Shown in pieces: positions 28,671 through 37,579 of a stretch of 64,000 nucleotides of DNA (the first letter of the stretch is position 1; each line of letters starts with the position of its first letter). Both the position numbers and the translations under genes were made by a program. Source of the stretch: Fictibacillus terranigra (GTDB taxonomy: Bacteria > Bacillota > Bacilli > Bacillales > Fictibacillaceae); contig NZ_JAUHLN010000007.1 of assembly GCF_030412265.1 (NCBI RefSeq), positions 24,068 to 88,067 on the forward strand, written 5' to 3'. The notes under the pieces were generated by a model that did not search any database, was not told where the DNA came from, and was given only the letters and a program-made list of their open reading frames with translations.

Positions 28671-29003
28671 ATGAATGATGATTTCCAGAAAGACATTCAA
28701 AATTTGAATGTTGGTGATTACAAGGCGGAAGAGGCTGTTCCTTGGGATGCACAAAATCATTACGAAATGGACCCTCGGCAGTGCGCTGGCTTTAGATGCT
28801 CCAGTTGTTTCAGATGCTCCAGCTGCTTTAACTGCATAAGCTGTTTCAACTGTGTGAGCTGCTTTAACTGTGTGAGCTGTTTTAACTGTTTTAGATGCTC
28901 AAACTGCGTTAGATGTTCCAACTGTCATAACTGCTCCAACTGCCATAACTGCTCGAACTGCCATAATTGCGGAGGACGTTGTTCTGGCGGCCATGGTGAA
29001 TAA
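28671..29003 (+). CDS. Heterocycloanthracin/sonorensin-type bacteriocin precursor
   Basis: This 110-residue peptide has a polar leader (MNDDFQKDIQNLNVGDYKAE onward, about 35 residues) and a core made of C-x-x triplets: 20 cysteines in strict three-residue spacing with variable Ser, Phe, Asn, Arg, His and Val between, plus one Cys on either side, ending GGRCSGGHGE. This is the substrate form of thiazole/oxazole-modified microcins, in which Cys and Ser are cyclised. The ATG at 28671 follows AGGAGGAGG with good spacing; GTG 28665 is too close. Genes for cyclodehydratase and dehydrogenase follow. The 9-base repeat structure of the core DNA suggests growth by repeat expansion. Confidence 0.9.
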   Translation: MNDDFQKDIQNLNVGDYKAEEAVPWDAQNHYEMDPRQCAGFRCSSCFRCSSCFNCISCFNCVSCFNCVSCFNCFRCSNCVRCSNCHNCSNCHNCSNCHNCGGRCSGGHGE

Positions 29004-29048
29004 CAGATAGTTTGTGGCTGCCTAAAGAAAAGCTTCGGGCAGATTCGT

Positions 29049-29097
29049 AAAGGGATCTCACCATTTGAGGTGAAGATCCCTTTGCTTTCCTTTTTTC
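29049..29097 (+). terminator. Terminator or attenuator between precursor and modification genes
   Basis: AAAGGGATCTCACC pairs with GGTGAAGATCCCTTT, followed by GCTTTCC and a T-run. It would let the precursor be made in excess over its enzymes. Confidence 0.75.
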
Positions 29098-29195
29098 TCT
29101 ATAAGCTTAGACATAAGATACAAATTGCGGTGCATAGGATGGTAATGAAAGTAATGTCCAAATTCGAGACAATTCATTTGGTTAGGAGGACCGGA

Positions 29196-31154
29196 ATGAC
29201 AAACTTGGACCCATCTATGCGTCTGAAGGTGAAAAGGGATACGTATTTTCTTCCTGATCCAAAGGGTGGTGTGTATTTTCGAAACAATTTAATCTCGTTC
29301 CGTATGAAAGGCAGTGGAATCGATCAGTGGGTGGAGAAACTGATACCGATGTTCAATGGAGAGCACACCCTGGAGGATTTGACAGGCGGCTTGCCCGACC
29401 AATATCGGAACCGGATATTTGAAATCGCCGAAACACTTCATGAAAATGGCTTTATTCAGGACATAAGCCAAGATCGCCCGCATCAATTGACGGATGAGGT
29501 GCTAAAAAAATATGCATCGCAAATTGAATTTTTGGCAAGTTCCGTAGATTCGGGCGCTTACCGATTTCAAACGTACCGCCAGGCGAAAGTGTTGGCTGTG
29601 GGCTCCGGTCCTTTTTTGGTATCGCTTGTTTCAGCATTGATTGAATCCGGTCTGCCCAAGATCCATGTATTGATTACGGACTCAATGCCCACCAATCGCC
29701 GGCGTTTGGAGGAGCTTGTGGTACATGCCCGAAAAACGGACCCTGAGGTCGAACTAGACGAAGTCCCATTGAAGATGGAGGGGGTCCGTTCCTGGCGGAA
29801 AGCTGTAAAGCCTTTTGATTCGATTTTGTATGTGTCGCAGTCTGGCGATGTAGAGGAACTGCGCTTTCTTCATACCGTTTGCAGGGAGGAGAAGAAGGTT
29901 TTACTGCCAGCTATATGTGTGGAGCAGGCGGGCATGGCAGGTCCTTTGGTACATCCGGACTCTGATGGATGCTGGGAGTCTGCGTGGCGCCGTGTACATA
30001 AAGCGGCAATTACCAAAGATCAAGGGCTGAACGACATCTCCTTCACTGCAGGCGCTATGCTGGCGAATGTGATTGTGTTTGAATGGTTCAAACATGTGAC
30101 AGGAGTGACCGAACCTTCACAGACGAATCAGCTCTTCTTTTTGGATCTGGAAACACTCGAAGGCAACTGGCATTGGTTCATGCCGCATCCACTGGTGACA
30201 GAGCGTGGTTCAGCTGAATGGATTCAAGATCTTGATCGTCGGCTTGAGAGGGGCTCCAGTGAAGATAAATCCAGTGAAATGCTTCTTTATTTAAATCAAT
30301 TAACATCGATGGAAGCAGGAATTTTGCATATTTGGGAGGAGGGTGACTTGAAGCAGCTGCCGCTGGCCCAGTGCCGCGTTCAGGCTGTTGATCCATTGTC
30401 GGATGGGCCCGCTGAGCTGCTGCCGGAAATGATCTGTACAGGTATGACACATGAGGAAGCAAGGCGGGAAGCGGGTCTTGCCGGGATTGAAACGTATGTG
30501 GCACGAATGGCCGATCTGCTTCTTCCAGATCTGCTTTCACCGCAGGACAGAATGGTTGGATTTCATGATTTTGTGGGTATCGGAATTGGGGAAACGGTCG
30601 AGGAAGGCGTCTGCAGAGGCTTGCAAAAATGTTTAATGGAAGAGCTGGTCAAGCAACAAAGGAACAAGAAGATACCGGTCTTTCAAGTGCAGTTAGAAGT
30701 GATAGAAGATGAACGGTGCCAATTCTATTTGCAGTCATTGTCTGCGATGCAGGGAGCACCGGTAATCGGCTTAGGAAAAGATGTGTCGGGTTTTCCTGTA
30801 GTATGGGTTCATACTGCCGGCATTTGGTATGGCAGTGCAGGCTTGAATCTGACACTGGCATTGCGGAAAGTATTACAGCATGCACTGATAAAAGCCCAGA
30901 ACCAGGCATCCGTCCCATCTGCGGAAGGAGTGCTGGAGGTTTCATCCCTGTTATTAAAAGAAAACGAGATTCTTAATCTTGCTTTTCCCGCATGTGAAGA
31001 GACTGTAAACTTAGAGGTTTTACAGTCAGCCATGCAGGTGTTAAAACAGAACCGCAAGAAGCTCCTCGTCTGTGAACTGGAGCTGGAGCAGTTTTCAAAA
31101 GACCACCTGGCAGGGGTGTTTGGTGTGGCGTTGCGGGAGGAGTCATCCAGATGA
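29196..31154 (+). CDS. Thiazole-containing bacteriocin maturation protein (ThiF-like)
   Basis: This protein of about 652 residues is of the type found next to heterocycloanthracin precursors. The start at ATG 29196 behind TTAGGAGG gives MTNLDPSMRLKVKRDTYFLP, the typical family N-terminus. The longer open frame from GTG 29070 begins inside a terminator stem and is rejected. The middle contains a Rossmann-like stretch (AKVLAVGSGPFLVSLVSALI) as in ThiF/E1-like docking proteins. The predicted role is to bind the leader peptide or assist the cyclodehydratase. The stop overlaps the next gene by 4 bases (ATGA). Confidence 0.85.
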   Translation: MTNLDPSMRLKVKRDTYFLPDPKGGVYFRNNLISFRMKGSGIDQWVEKLIPMFNGEHTLEDLTGGLPDQYRNRIFEIAETLHENGFIQDISQDRPHQLTDEVLKKYASQIEFLASSVDSGAYRFQTYRQAKVLAVGSGPFLVSLVSALIESGLPKIHVLITDSMPTNRRRLEELVVHARKTDPEVELDEVPLKMEGVRSWRKAVKPFDSILYVSQSGDVEELRFLHTVCREEKKVLLPAICVEQAGMAGPLVHPDSDGCWESAWRRVHKAAITKDQGLNDISFTAGAMLANVIVFEWFKHVTGVTEPSQTNQLFFLDLETLEGNWHWFMPHPLVTERGSAEWIQDLDRRLERGSSEDKSSEMLLYLNQLTSMEAGILHIWEEGDLKQLPLAQCRVQAVDPLSDGPAELLPEMICTGMTHEEARREAGLAGIETYVARMADLLLPDLLSPQDRMVGFHDFVGIGIGETVEEGVCRGLQKCLMEELVKQQRNKKIPVFQVQLEVIEDERCQFYLQSLSAMQGAPVIGLGKDVSGFPVVWVHTAGIWYGSAGLNLTLALRKVLQHALIKAQNQASVPSAEGVLEVSSLLLKENEILNLAFPACEETVNLEVLQSAMQVLKQNRKKLLVCELELEQFSKDHLAGVFGVALREESSR

Positions 31155-33094
31155 GCGCTGTCGTGGTGATTGTCGGAGAAGGGTTTTTGGCAAAGCGAGT
31201 AAGTGAAGAACTGTCCAGCCAATACGAGGTCGTTCGTCAGGCCGATGTCGAGGCTGGGGTAACAAAAGCGGCGAATTTAGCACTGGTCTTAAGCGACGCC
31301 TGGCTTCAGCCTATCCATGAGAAGGCTGAAGAGATGTTCCAGTCACTCGACATTCCTTGGCTTCGGGGCTTTGTTTCATTCGGTGAGGGAGTAATCGGGC
31401 CGTTCGTTCGGCCCCATGCGCCTGGCTGCTCGCGATGTGCGGATATGAGGCGCTTGATGGCTGGACGCGACCGCAAGGAGATGCGGGAGCTGCAAAAGAG
31501 GATGGCATCACAAGGGGGAATACCAACGGACACGTGGGCATCACGCACGGGACTTTTGCAGGTGGCTTATTTCATCGTGTCTGAAGCACAGAGGATATTG
31601 GAAGGGGGCAGACCGCTTTCGGAAGGACACCTGTTTTTCATCAGTCTGAAAACGTTGAAGAGCTCAAGTCACTTTTTTCTGCCCGACCCGTTGTGTCCCG
31701 TTTGCGGACAATTGCCTGATGATTCACCGGAGGCGGCGCGAATATCGCTGCAGCCAAGTCCAAAGGTCAGCCCCGACAGTTATCGCTGCCGGCCAATGGA
31801 TGACCTGAAAAAAGTTCTTGCCAAGGATTACCTCGATTCCCGGACCGGTTTTCTGAACCGTAAAATGGTCGATCTCGTATCGCCGTTTGCAGATGCCAGT
31901 GTAAATCTGCCGCTGTTCACGGGGGACGAGGGAACTGCCGGGCGTACCCATTCATATGCGGTAAGCGAATTAACCGCGATTTTGGAGGGGGTTGAACGCC
32001 ATTGTGGAATGTCACCACGCGGAAAAAAGACGGTGATTCATGACAGCTTCCGTAATCTGCAGGGGCAAGCACTCCATCCTGTTAAGGTAGGTGTATATTC
32101 GAAGGAACAGTATGGGAAGCGTGGTTTTCCGTTTAAACCGTTTAATCCTGATCAATCGATGAATTGGGTATGGGGTTATTCATTTTTGCAGGAGCGTCCG
32201 ATTTTAGTTCCAGAGTTTCTCGCGTATTATGGTTTGGACTATGGGAAGGGCTTTGTCTATGAAAATTCGAATGGATGCGCGCTTGGCGGGACGCTGGAGG
32301 AGGCCATTTTCTATGGAATCCTGGAAGTGGTGGAACGCGATTCTTTCCTGATGACCTGGTACGCACAGCTGCAGATTCCGCGGCTTGATCCTTATTCCGC
32401 CAATGATCAAGAATTGGGGTTGATGGTCGACCGTATGCAAGCTGTGGCAGGGTTTGATCTGCATTTGTTTAATTCAACAACGGAAAACGGGATTCCAAGT
32501 GTGTGGGCGATCGCGAAAAACAGAAAACAAAAAGGCGTGAATATAATCTGTGCAGCCGGAGCTCATCCGGATCCGGTCCGGGCGACAAAAGGAGCGATTC
32601 ACGAGTTGGCCGGCATGCTGATGTCGTTGGATGAAAAATTTGAGGCGAACCGTGAAAAGTATTTGAGAATGTTGGATGATTCGTCTTTGGTACGGCAGAT
32701 GGAGGACCATTCCATGCTGTACAGTTTGCCGCAGGCAGAGGATCGGCTGCAATTTTTATTGGATGAAGCTCGGCCGTTACGAACTTATGAAGATCAATTC
32801 AAGCCGAAGACAACGCATGATGATTTAACCGATGATTTGCTGGATATTCTTCAAGTGTTTCGTGATTTGAACCTGGAAGTGATTGTGGTGGACCAGACGA
32901 CACCGGAAATCAAACGAAACGGGCTGTCTTGCGTGAAAGTCCTTATTCCGGGAATGATTCCGATGACATTCGGACATCTTTTTACCCGTGTGACAGGGCT
33001 GGAAAGGGTGCTGAGGGTGCCGGTGGAGCTTGGGTATGCGAACCAGATGCTGACTGCTGAACAGCTCAATCCATATCCCCATCCGTTTCCATAA
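31151..33094 (+). CDS. YcaO cyclodehydratase with leader-binding domain
   Basis: This 647-residue enzyme turns Cys and Ser of the precursor into thiazolines and oxazolines using ATP. The N-terminal 240 residues form the leader-binding/ThiF-like part, with two CxxC pairs (GCSRC near residue 95 and CPVCGQ near 185) that probably bind zinc. The YcaO domain follows: NSNGCALGGTLEEAIFYGILE and VVERDSF mark its ATP site. The C-terminus ends PYPHPFP, the proline-rich tail conserved in azoline-forming YcaO proteins. It overlaps the preceding gene by 4 bases; SagB follows after 22. Confidence 0.92.
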   Translation: MSAVVVIVGEGFLAKRVSEELSSQYEVVRQADVEAGVTKAANLALVLSDAWLQPIHEKAEEMFQSLDIPWLRGFVSFGEGVIGPFVRPHAPGCSRCADMRRLMAGRDRKEMRELQKRMASQGGIPTDTWASRTGLLQVAYFIVSEAQRILEGGRPLSEGHLFFISLKTLKSSSHFFLPDPLCPVCGQLPDDSPEAARISLQPSPKVSPDSYRCRPMDDLKKVLAKDYLDSRTGFLNRKMVDLVSPFADASVNLPLFTGDEGTAGRTHSYAVSELTAILEGVERHCGMSPRGKKTVIHDSFRNLQGQALHPVKVGVYSKEQYGKRGFPFKPFNPDQSMNWVWGYSFLQERPILVPEFLAYYGLDYGKGFVYENSNGCALGGTLEEAIFYGILEVVERDSFLMTWYAQLQIPRLDPYSANDQELGLMVDRMQAVAGFDLHLFNSTTENGIPSVWAIAKNRKQKGVNIICAAGAHPDPVRATKGAIHELAGMLMSLDEKFEANREKYLRMLDDSSLVRQMEDHSMLYSLPQAEDRLQFLLDEARPLRTYEDQFKPKTTHDDLTDDLLDILQVFRDLNLEVIVVDQTTPEIKRNGLSCVKVLIPGMIPMTFGHLFTRVTGLERVLRVPVELGYANQMLTAEQLNPYPHPFP

Positions 33095-33116
33095 GTCGTG
33101 TTTAGGAGGGAAAGGG

Positions 33117-34694
33117 ATGAGTCTAGATGAATTCCTGCACAATCTGCATTTTAATACTGAAAAGATAAGACCACCGGACTGGGAAGTGGATTGGGAAGAT
33201 GCACCGCTTCCATATAAACTTTACCGCGGCTTGCCTGTATTTCCGTTGTCACTGGAAGTGCCGCTGACGCTTGAAGGACAGGAAACACCAGTGAAGCCGG
33301 ACCTTCGCGGAATCGGCGATTTACTCTGGTACGTATACGGGATCACTCAATTAAGCCAGTCAGCCTCGAGCAGCGGTGCTGCCGCACCGGATGGCCTCAT
33401 GCAGTCTTTTCGGCGGTTTGTTCCATCCGGTGGGGCATTGTATCCAAACGAGTTATACGTGTATTTGAAGGCAGAAGATTTGCCTCACGGTGTATACCAT
33501 TATGATGCTGCACACCACCGCTTAATACTATTGCGGGAAGGTAATTACGATTCTTATTTGGCTCAGGCGCTAGGGAACCGATGTGACGTGTCTGCTTGTT
33601 TTGGCACTATCTTTGTGTCGACGGTGTTTTGGAAAAATTTCTTTAAATACCATAACTTTGCGTACCGTCTTCAAGGGCTGGATGCTGGTGCATTAATCGG
33701 ACAATTGTTGGAAGTGGCGAAACGGTTCCGCTTCGAGTCTGGAGTCTGCTTCCAATTTCTTGACCGGGCGTTGAACCACTTGCTTGGGCTCGCCGGACAG
33801 GAGGAGAGCGTGTACGCGGTTATTCCTTTGTCGGCAGAACCTTCATCCACCTGGTTTGCTGACAGGAAGGTCCAGGGCGTGATGGCCTCTTCCGAAAAAT
33901 TATGCCAGGAGTTAACAGCTGTTCCGCATGAAAACTACGATCGTTCTGACAGAGTGGCGGAGTATCCAATGATCATAAAAATGAACGAAGCATCCATGAT
34001 GGAATCAACAGGTTCGTTTCAGCGAATAGAGAAGAAGAAGAGGGTAAATGGTGAGGGTCAATGGGTGGCCCTGCCTCACGTGGAACGGTTATCTTACGAT
34101 CTTGCTTCGGTCTGCCGAAAGCGATATTCACTGGACACGGATTTCATTTTAAGGAAGGTAAGCCAGCAGAAACTGGCCGCCCTGCTTAAGGAAGCGACGG
34201 ATTCCTTCGCGTATCGAAATGATTTGGATGAAGCGCATGAGGGATCCCAATACCGTGTCTCGCTCTATGGATGCATGTATGGCGTTGAAGGTATACAGAA
34301 TGGTGCCTTCTGCTATGACGCCGAAAATCACCGGTTACGGAAAATCAATGCCGGAGACTATCGGTCTGCAATGCAGCAAGGGAGCGCAGGCCATAATGTT
34401 AATCTGTTCCAAGTGCCGCTTTGCCTGCATGTGGCGGGGGAAATGAATTTCCTCAAAACGTCATTAGGCTATCGAGGTTATCGCATTCAGCAAATGGAAG
34501 CCGGTATGCTGGTGCAGCGATTGCTGCTTACGGCGTCAGCCCTCGGGATGGGCGGGCACCCTCTCCTTGGATTTGAACCCGGCATGTGCGACGAGCTATA
34601 CAAGATGAAACCGCAAGGGAAAACGAGCCTCATTCAAGTACCGGTGGGGCATTATCATCCCCGCCCTTGGTTGAAGGGGATGCTGCATAGCTAG
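33117..34694 (+). CDS. SagB-type thiazole/oxazole dehydrogenase
   Basis: This 525-residue flavin enzyme oxidises azolines to azoles. It contains two nitroreductase-like halves: the first has SGGALYPNELYVYL and HGVYHYDAAHHRLILL (residues about 100-145), the second repeats the theme with GAFCYDAENHRLRKI and the C-terminal GGHPLLGFEPG. The two-domain form is normal for this SagB subfamily. The ATG lies behind AGGAGGGAAAGGG. It is the last modification gene, closed by a terminator. Confidence 0.9.
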   Translation: MSLDEFLHNLHFNTEKIRPPDWEVDWEDAPLPYKLYRGLPVFPLSLEVPLTLEGQETPVKPDLRGIGDLLWYVYGITQLSQSASSSGAAAPDGLMQSFRRFVPSGGALYPNELYVYLKAEDLPHGVYHYDAAHHRLILLREGNYDSYLAQALGNRCDVSACFGTIFVSTVFWKNFFKYHNFAYRLQGLDAGALIGQLLEVAKRFRFESGVCFQFLDRALNHLLGLAGQEESVYAVIPLSAEPSSTWFADRKVQGVMASSEKLCQELTAVPHENYDRSDRVAEYPMIIKMNEASMMESTGSFQRIEKKKRVNGEGQWVALPHVERLSYDLASVCRKRYSLDTDFILRKVSQQKLAALLKEATDSFAYRNDLDEAHEGSQYRVSLYGCMYGVEGIQNGAFCYDAENHRLRKINAGDYRSAMQQGSAGHNVNLFQVPLCLHVAGEMNFLKTSLGYRGYRIQQMEAGMLVQRLLLTASALGMGGHPLLGFEPGMCDELYKMKPQGKTSLIQVPVGHYHPRPWLKGMLHS

Positions 34695-34706
34695 AAGGGG
34701 AAAGAA

Positions 34707-34741
34707 AAACCCGGAGTCCTGCTAAGGAATCCGGGTTTATC
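34707..34741 (+). terminator. Terminator after the SagB gene
   Basis: The arms AAACCCGGA and TCCGGGTTT enclose a 14-base loop. Confidence 0.75.
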
Positions 34742-34847
34742 ATACCCTGCATCACAAAGGTAACAACGGCCGCATTTTTAGTTCTTTCTTGGAGAAGACC
34801 ACAATACATTTTACTAATAAAGCTTCTCAATCAAAGGAGGGCGAAGG

Positions 34848-35099
34848 ATGGACTTGATCAATAACTTTGCGCCATATGTAGGGCTTGCCGTCGTTCTGTA
34901 TGCAATCCGCCATACGTCGAAGGTGTCGAACCGGTATATACCCATTGTGGCCATTGTATTAGGGGTGCTGTATTCGTTCTGGGAAGCAGGCGGCGCTACC
35001 CCGCATTCCACATTAGTGGGTCTGAAATATGCGCTTCTCGGGATCGGAACCGTAGCAGGCGTAAAATATTTCGCAGAAGGGTCATCCGCCAAGAAATAA
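34848..35099 (+). CDS. Small membrane protein, holin-like
   Basis: This 83-residue protein has three hydrophobic stretches (about 6-20, 30-46 and 56-73) and a short Lys-ending tail. NRYIPIVAIVLGVLYSFW and LGIGTVAGVKYFAEG resemble phage and bacteriocin-associated holins of the Hol44 type. An excellent ribosome site (AAAGGAGGGCGAAGG) precedes the ATG, and terminators bracket the gene. It could help release or export the bacteriocin, since no dedicated exporter is seen in the cluster, or it may be an unrelated holin. Confidence 0.65.
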   Translation: MDLINNFAPYVGLAVVLYAIRHTSKVSNRYIPIVAIVLGVLYSFWEAGGATPHSTLVGLKYALLGIGTVAGVKYFAEGSSAKK

Positions 35100-35119
35100 A
35101 CACGATAACAATAAAGCAG

Positions 35120-35145
35120 GGCCGCCGTTTCCAGGCGGCCTTTTT
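35120..35145 (+). terminator. Terminator after the holin-like gene
   Basis: GGCCGCC and GGCGGCC with a 7-base loop, followed by TTTTT. Confidence 0.9.
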
Positions 35146-35333
35146 ACATCCGATGGAAATCCTAGAAAAGTTTGTCGATAACAAGGAGTTATGCCCGCCC
35201 GTTGCGAATGTTATTAAAATAGGAAATAGAACCTAGACTGCATTTTGGGGACTAGGGTCATCAGGCATCAAACGGGGGTATACCTTTTTTAGAAATTGCC
35301 GCCGTACCGCCTATTATAAAGGGGGCTCACCGC

Positions 35334-36311
35334 ATGAGTGCAAACAAAATGAAGTTTGACAGCTACCGTTCTGAACTGGAGGCTGTTATTAGAAATATAG
35401 AAAATGTCATGGTAGGAAAGAAGCAAGTTTCAGAGTTAAGCATAGTGGCTTTGCTTGCAGGGGGACATGTGCTGCTTGAAGACGTGCCGGGCGTAGGGAA
35501 GACCATGATGGTCCGTGCGATCGCAAAGTCACTGGGACTTCAGTTTAGCAGGATCCAGTTTACTCCTGATCTATTGCCTTCTGATATTACGGGTGTTTCC
35601 ATCTTCAATCAAAAGGAAATGAACTTTGAATTTCGAGCCGGGCCGCTCATGGGAAATGTCATACTCGCAGATGAAATCAACCGCACCTCCCCCAAGACAC
35701 AATCCGCCCTCTTAGAATCCATGGAAGAGAAGAGCATCACCGTAGACGGCCGGACCCACATCCTGCCGAGCCCTTTCTTCGTCATGGCTACCCAGAACCC
35801 GATTGAATATGAAGGAACATATCCGCTCCCTGAAGCCCAGCTGGATCGATTTCTTATAAAACTGAACATGGGCTACCCAACACCTGATGAAGAGATGTCG
35901 ATCTTAAGCCTCATCACGCAGGATCATCCGATCGATCACTTGAAGCCGGTCGTCACGGCCGAGGAACTGAACGGTATGAAGGAACAGGTGAAGGCCGTTT
36001 ACGTGGATGAAACCGTAAAGAAATACATCATAGATCTCGTGAACCGCACGCGCAACCACCGATCCATTTATTTGGGTGCCAGCCCAAGGGGATCACTGGC
36101 TCTGATGAAAGCCGCCCAAGCGCATGCTTTTATGATGGACAGGGATTTTGTTGTGCCTGACGATGTGAAATACCTCGCTCCATTCGTCCTGACACACCGA
36201 ATTCTTTTAAAGCCGGAAGCCAGGTTTGAAGGAGAGACCGCTGATACGGTCGTCCGAGACCTTCTGAACCGTGTGCCTGTTCCCATCCAGAAGGGGCAGC
36301 ATGCGAGATGA
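35334..36311 (+). CDS. yeaC: MoxR-family AAA ATPase
   Basis: This 325-residue AAA+ ATPase has Walker A EDVPGVGKT (about residues 49-57), Walker B ILADEINR and the sensor segment PFFVMATQNPIEYEGTYPLP. MoxR proteins are thought to act as chaperones for the assembly of partner proteins, usually encoded next to vWA or DUF58 proteins, as here. The ATG lies behind AAAGGGGGC. The stop overlaps the next start by 4 bases. The order matches B. subtilis yeaC-yeaD-yebA upstream of guaA. Confidence 0.92.
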   Translation: MSANKMKFDSYRSELEAVIRNIENVMVGKKQVSELSIVALLAGGHVLLEDVPGVGKTMMVRAIAKSLGLQFSRIQFTPDLLPSDITGVSIFNQKEMNFEFRAGPLMGNVILADEINRTSPKTQSALLESMEEKSITVDGRTHILPSPFFVMATQNPIEYEGTYPLPEAQLDRFLIKLNMGYPTPDEEMSILSLITQDHPIDHLKPVVTAEELNGMKEQVKAVYVDETVKKYIIDLVNRTRNHRSIYLGASPRGSLALMKAAQAHAFMMDRDFVVPDDVKYLAPFVLTHRILLKPEARFEGETADTVVRDLLNRVPVPIQKGQHAR

Positions 36312-37579
36312 AGCGGCTAAAGTGGAAGCTGAACGGCAAATATAAAACCCCGCTTGGCCTTGCGGGTATTATCATCCTCTTGGGCCTGACCTTTTCGTAC
36401 GCGATGTTTCAGGGCGGTTTTGTGAGCTGGTTTTTGTTTTACAGTGTTTTTCCTTTTACCATCTATACGGCAGCGATGGTCTTCTATCCCCTTCATCATA
36501 TTCGGCTGACGAGGGAACTGAGCAAGGATTTGCTGATGGCCGGTGAGGAACTGACTGTGACCATCCGTTTGAAACGAAAAACTCCTTTTCCGCTGTTCTA
36601 CCTCGTCATCCATGACGAGATTCCCGCTCCTTTATATAAAGAAACGGTTCATGGAGGAGAAGAGGGTCAGATCCATTCCCGGGTGCTGTTCTTTCCTTTG
36701 TTTAAAAAGAATCTCGTCTATACGTACCGGATCAAACCGGTCCCTCGCGGCGTTTACGAGCTGAACAGCATCGCGCTCAAAACCGGGGATGTGTTCGGTT
36801 TTGTACAAAAAGAAATCAAAGTAAACCTTTCGGACAAGGTCTTCATCTATCCAAGGTATCAAGAGATCGAGCGCTGGGAGATGGACAAGCATCTTCAGAG
36901 CGGGATTCAGCGAGCCGGCAGAAAATCGCTGACGGACTATACATCAACGGTGAGCGTCAGGGACTATGCACCGGGAGACCGGCTGTCCTGGCTGCATTGG
37001 AAGGCGAGTGCGCGATCCAACAAACTCCTCACCAAAGTCTTTGAACATCAGCGCAACGACGATTATATCATTGTGCTGGATCAATCTGAACAAAGCTATG
37101 GCAATCAGAACTGGCTGTTTGAAAAGGCGGTTTCCTTTGCAGCTTCCATCACGCATTATTCGGTCCAAAAGGGAGCGTCCCTAGGGCTGCACAGTTACCG
37201 GAAGAAAGGGCAGCTGGCGATGAACAGCGGCACGGACCACGAATGGAGGATCTTTCATGAGCTGGCAGGCGTTCAGCCGGATGTAAAGCAACCTTTTTAT
37301 GAATGGCTTAAAAAGGAATTCGCCGATGGCAGGCTTGAGGGAAGAACCATGGTGATCATCTCTCCGCTGCTCGATGATGTGATGACCAAGACGCTGGAGA
37401 TGATTTCGGCCCGCCAGGCCAACGTGGTGTATTTCTATATGTCGTCCAATGAAAGGCTCCACCCTCAAGAACTGACGTACATCCACCGTTTAAACAATAG
37501 TTTAATTCCTGCGGTTTCCATTAACGGGCCGAGGTTCAGTGACGCAATAAAGGCAGGTGCAAGCCGTGCAACCATTTAA
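36308..37579 (+). CDS. yeaD: DUF58 domain-containing membrane protein
   Basis: This 423-residue protein has two N-terminal membrane helices (about residues 16-34 and 40-58), a beta-rich middle part and the DUF58 core DYTSTVSVRDYAPGDRLSWL followed by a vWA-like C-terminal region. It is a partner of the MoxR ATPase and the transglutaminase protein in a conserved three-gene set of unproven function, possibly envelope-related. It overlaps both neighbours. Confidence 0.9.
   Translation: MKRLKWKLNGKYKTPLGLAGIIILLGLTFSYAMFQGGFVSWFLFYSVFPFTIYTAAMVFYPLHHIRLTRELSKDLLMAGEELTVTIRLKRKTPFPLFYLVIHDEIPAPLYKETVHGGEEGQIHSRVLFFPLFKKNLVYTYRIKPVPRGVYELNSIALKTGDVFGFVQKEIKVNLSDKVFIYPRYQEIERWEMDKHLQSGIQRAGRKSLTDYTSTVSVRDYAPGDRLSWLHWKASARSNKLLTKVFEHQRNDDYIIVLDQSEQSYGNQNWLFEKAVSFAASITHYSVQKGASLGLHSYRKKGQLAMNSGTDHEWRIFHELAGVQPDVKQPFYEWLKKEFADGRLEGRTMVIISPLLDDVMTKTLEMISARQANVVYFYMSSNERLHPQELTYIHRLNNSLIPAVSINGPRFSDAIKAGASRATI

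Noticed and set aside
29070..29195. N-terminal extension of the bacteriocin maturation protein from GTG 29070
   Set aside because: It starts inside a terminator stem; ATG 29196 has a strong TTAGGAGG site and the normal family N-terminus.
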